7,397 nt of DNA. Origin: Adhaeribacter sp. Its GTDB lineage: Bacteria; Bacteroidota; Bacteroidia; Cytophagales; Hymenobacteraceae. Numbering within the stretch: the stretch's first letter is position 1; the number at the start of each line of letters is the position of its first letter. Below are positions 7,180 through 7,397 of the stretch, in pieces. Where the stretch lies: contig JAQBNV010000001.1 in assembly GCA_028288395.1 (NCBI GenBank), positions 1 to 7,397 on the forward strand. The letters are read 5' to 3'. The translations under genes and the position numbers were made by a program. A model generated the notes under the pieces. It saw only the letters and a list, made by a program, of their open reading frames with translations. It was not told where the DNA came from and searched no databases.

Positions 7180-7397
7180 TGAATAACATTCTTAAAATAG
7201 GGGTTGCGACTTCTTCAATGTTTTTCGCATCTGCCGTTTTTTTCTCCTGTACGCCTGGTCCTAATGATCCGGGTACCCAATACGCACCGCAGATGTATGA
7301 TGATGTGGCTTATGAGAGCTTAAAGCAGGTTGAAAAAAATACCATTAATCCTGGTGGATTAAATATGCGGGTGCCGGCCGAAGGTACAATTGCAAGG
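7179..7397 (+). CDS. actE: Alternative complex III subunit ActE, lipoprotein cytochrome c, 3' end cut by window edge
   Basis: The first 73 codons are present and the frame is open to the right edge. The protein starts [19 protein letters not shown] and reaches FFSC with Cys24, a lipobox-like site, so it is likely a lipoprotein anchored on the periplasmic face. After the cysteine comes a Pro/Gly-rich segment (TPGPNDPGTQYAPQMYDD). The stretch AYESLKQVEKNTINPGGLNM (about 45-64) and RVPAEGTIAR (64-73) follow; these resemble the conserved region before the haem domain of ActE proteins. The expected single CxxCH haem site lies beyond the window, so the haem itself is not seen here. The identity rests on the N-terminal motifs and on position directly after actD. 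The ATG overlaps the actD stop by one base (TAATG) and has a strong Shine-Dalgarno sequence. Confidence 0.88.
   Translation, partial: MNNILKIGVATSSMFFASAVFFSCTPGPNDPGTQYAPQMYDDVAYESLKQVEKNTINPGGLNMRVPAEGTIAR

Overview
The window carries the start of an Alternative Complex III (ACIII, Act) respiratory operon from a member of the Bacteroidota, probably Cytophagales (Hymenobacteraceae or a relative). That placement is inferred. It rests on the act gene order, on two promoters of the Bacteroidota type (TTTG, a 19-nt gap, then TAnnTTTG), on the near absence of Shine-Dalgarno sequences, and on the style of the proteins. I cannot name the genus.

Layout: positions 1-337 (minus strand) hold most of rpsF (ribosomal protein bS6), cut by the left edge. 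Positions 338-783 are an AT-rich divergent intergenic region. It contains the rpsF promoter, a start-less reading frame on the minus strand that ends like an outer-membrane beta-barrel protein, two inverted repeats, a weak possible promoter and a strong candidate act promoter. From 784 to the right edge, five genes lie head to tail on the plus strand: actA (multihaem cytochrome c), actB (iron-sulfur protein with a molybdopterin-oxidoreductase-like domain), actC (NrfD-like quinol-binding membrane protein), actD (DUF3341 membrane protein) and the 5' part of actE (lipoprotein cytochrome c). Spacers are 39 and 32 nt, then there are overlaps of 11 nt and 1 nt, so the genes almost certainly form one transcription unit that continues beyond the window. 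In related genomes actF and cytochrome oxidase genes usually follow.

How the genes work together: in ACIII, menaquinol is oxidised at the membrane protein ActC. Electrons pass through the Fe-S clusters of ActB and the c-haems of ActA and ActE to a cytochrome c domain or directly to a terminal oxidase. ActD and the off-window ActF complete the membrane part. The complex replaces cytochrome bc1 functionally.

The main system is known, not new. The points most worth a second look are the apparent gene remnant between rpsF and actA, the six-haem ActA with an N-terminal cytochrome c domain, a perfect Shine-Dalgarno sequence before actE in a lineage that rarely uses them, and the inverted repeats near the act promoter.
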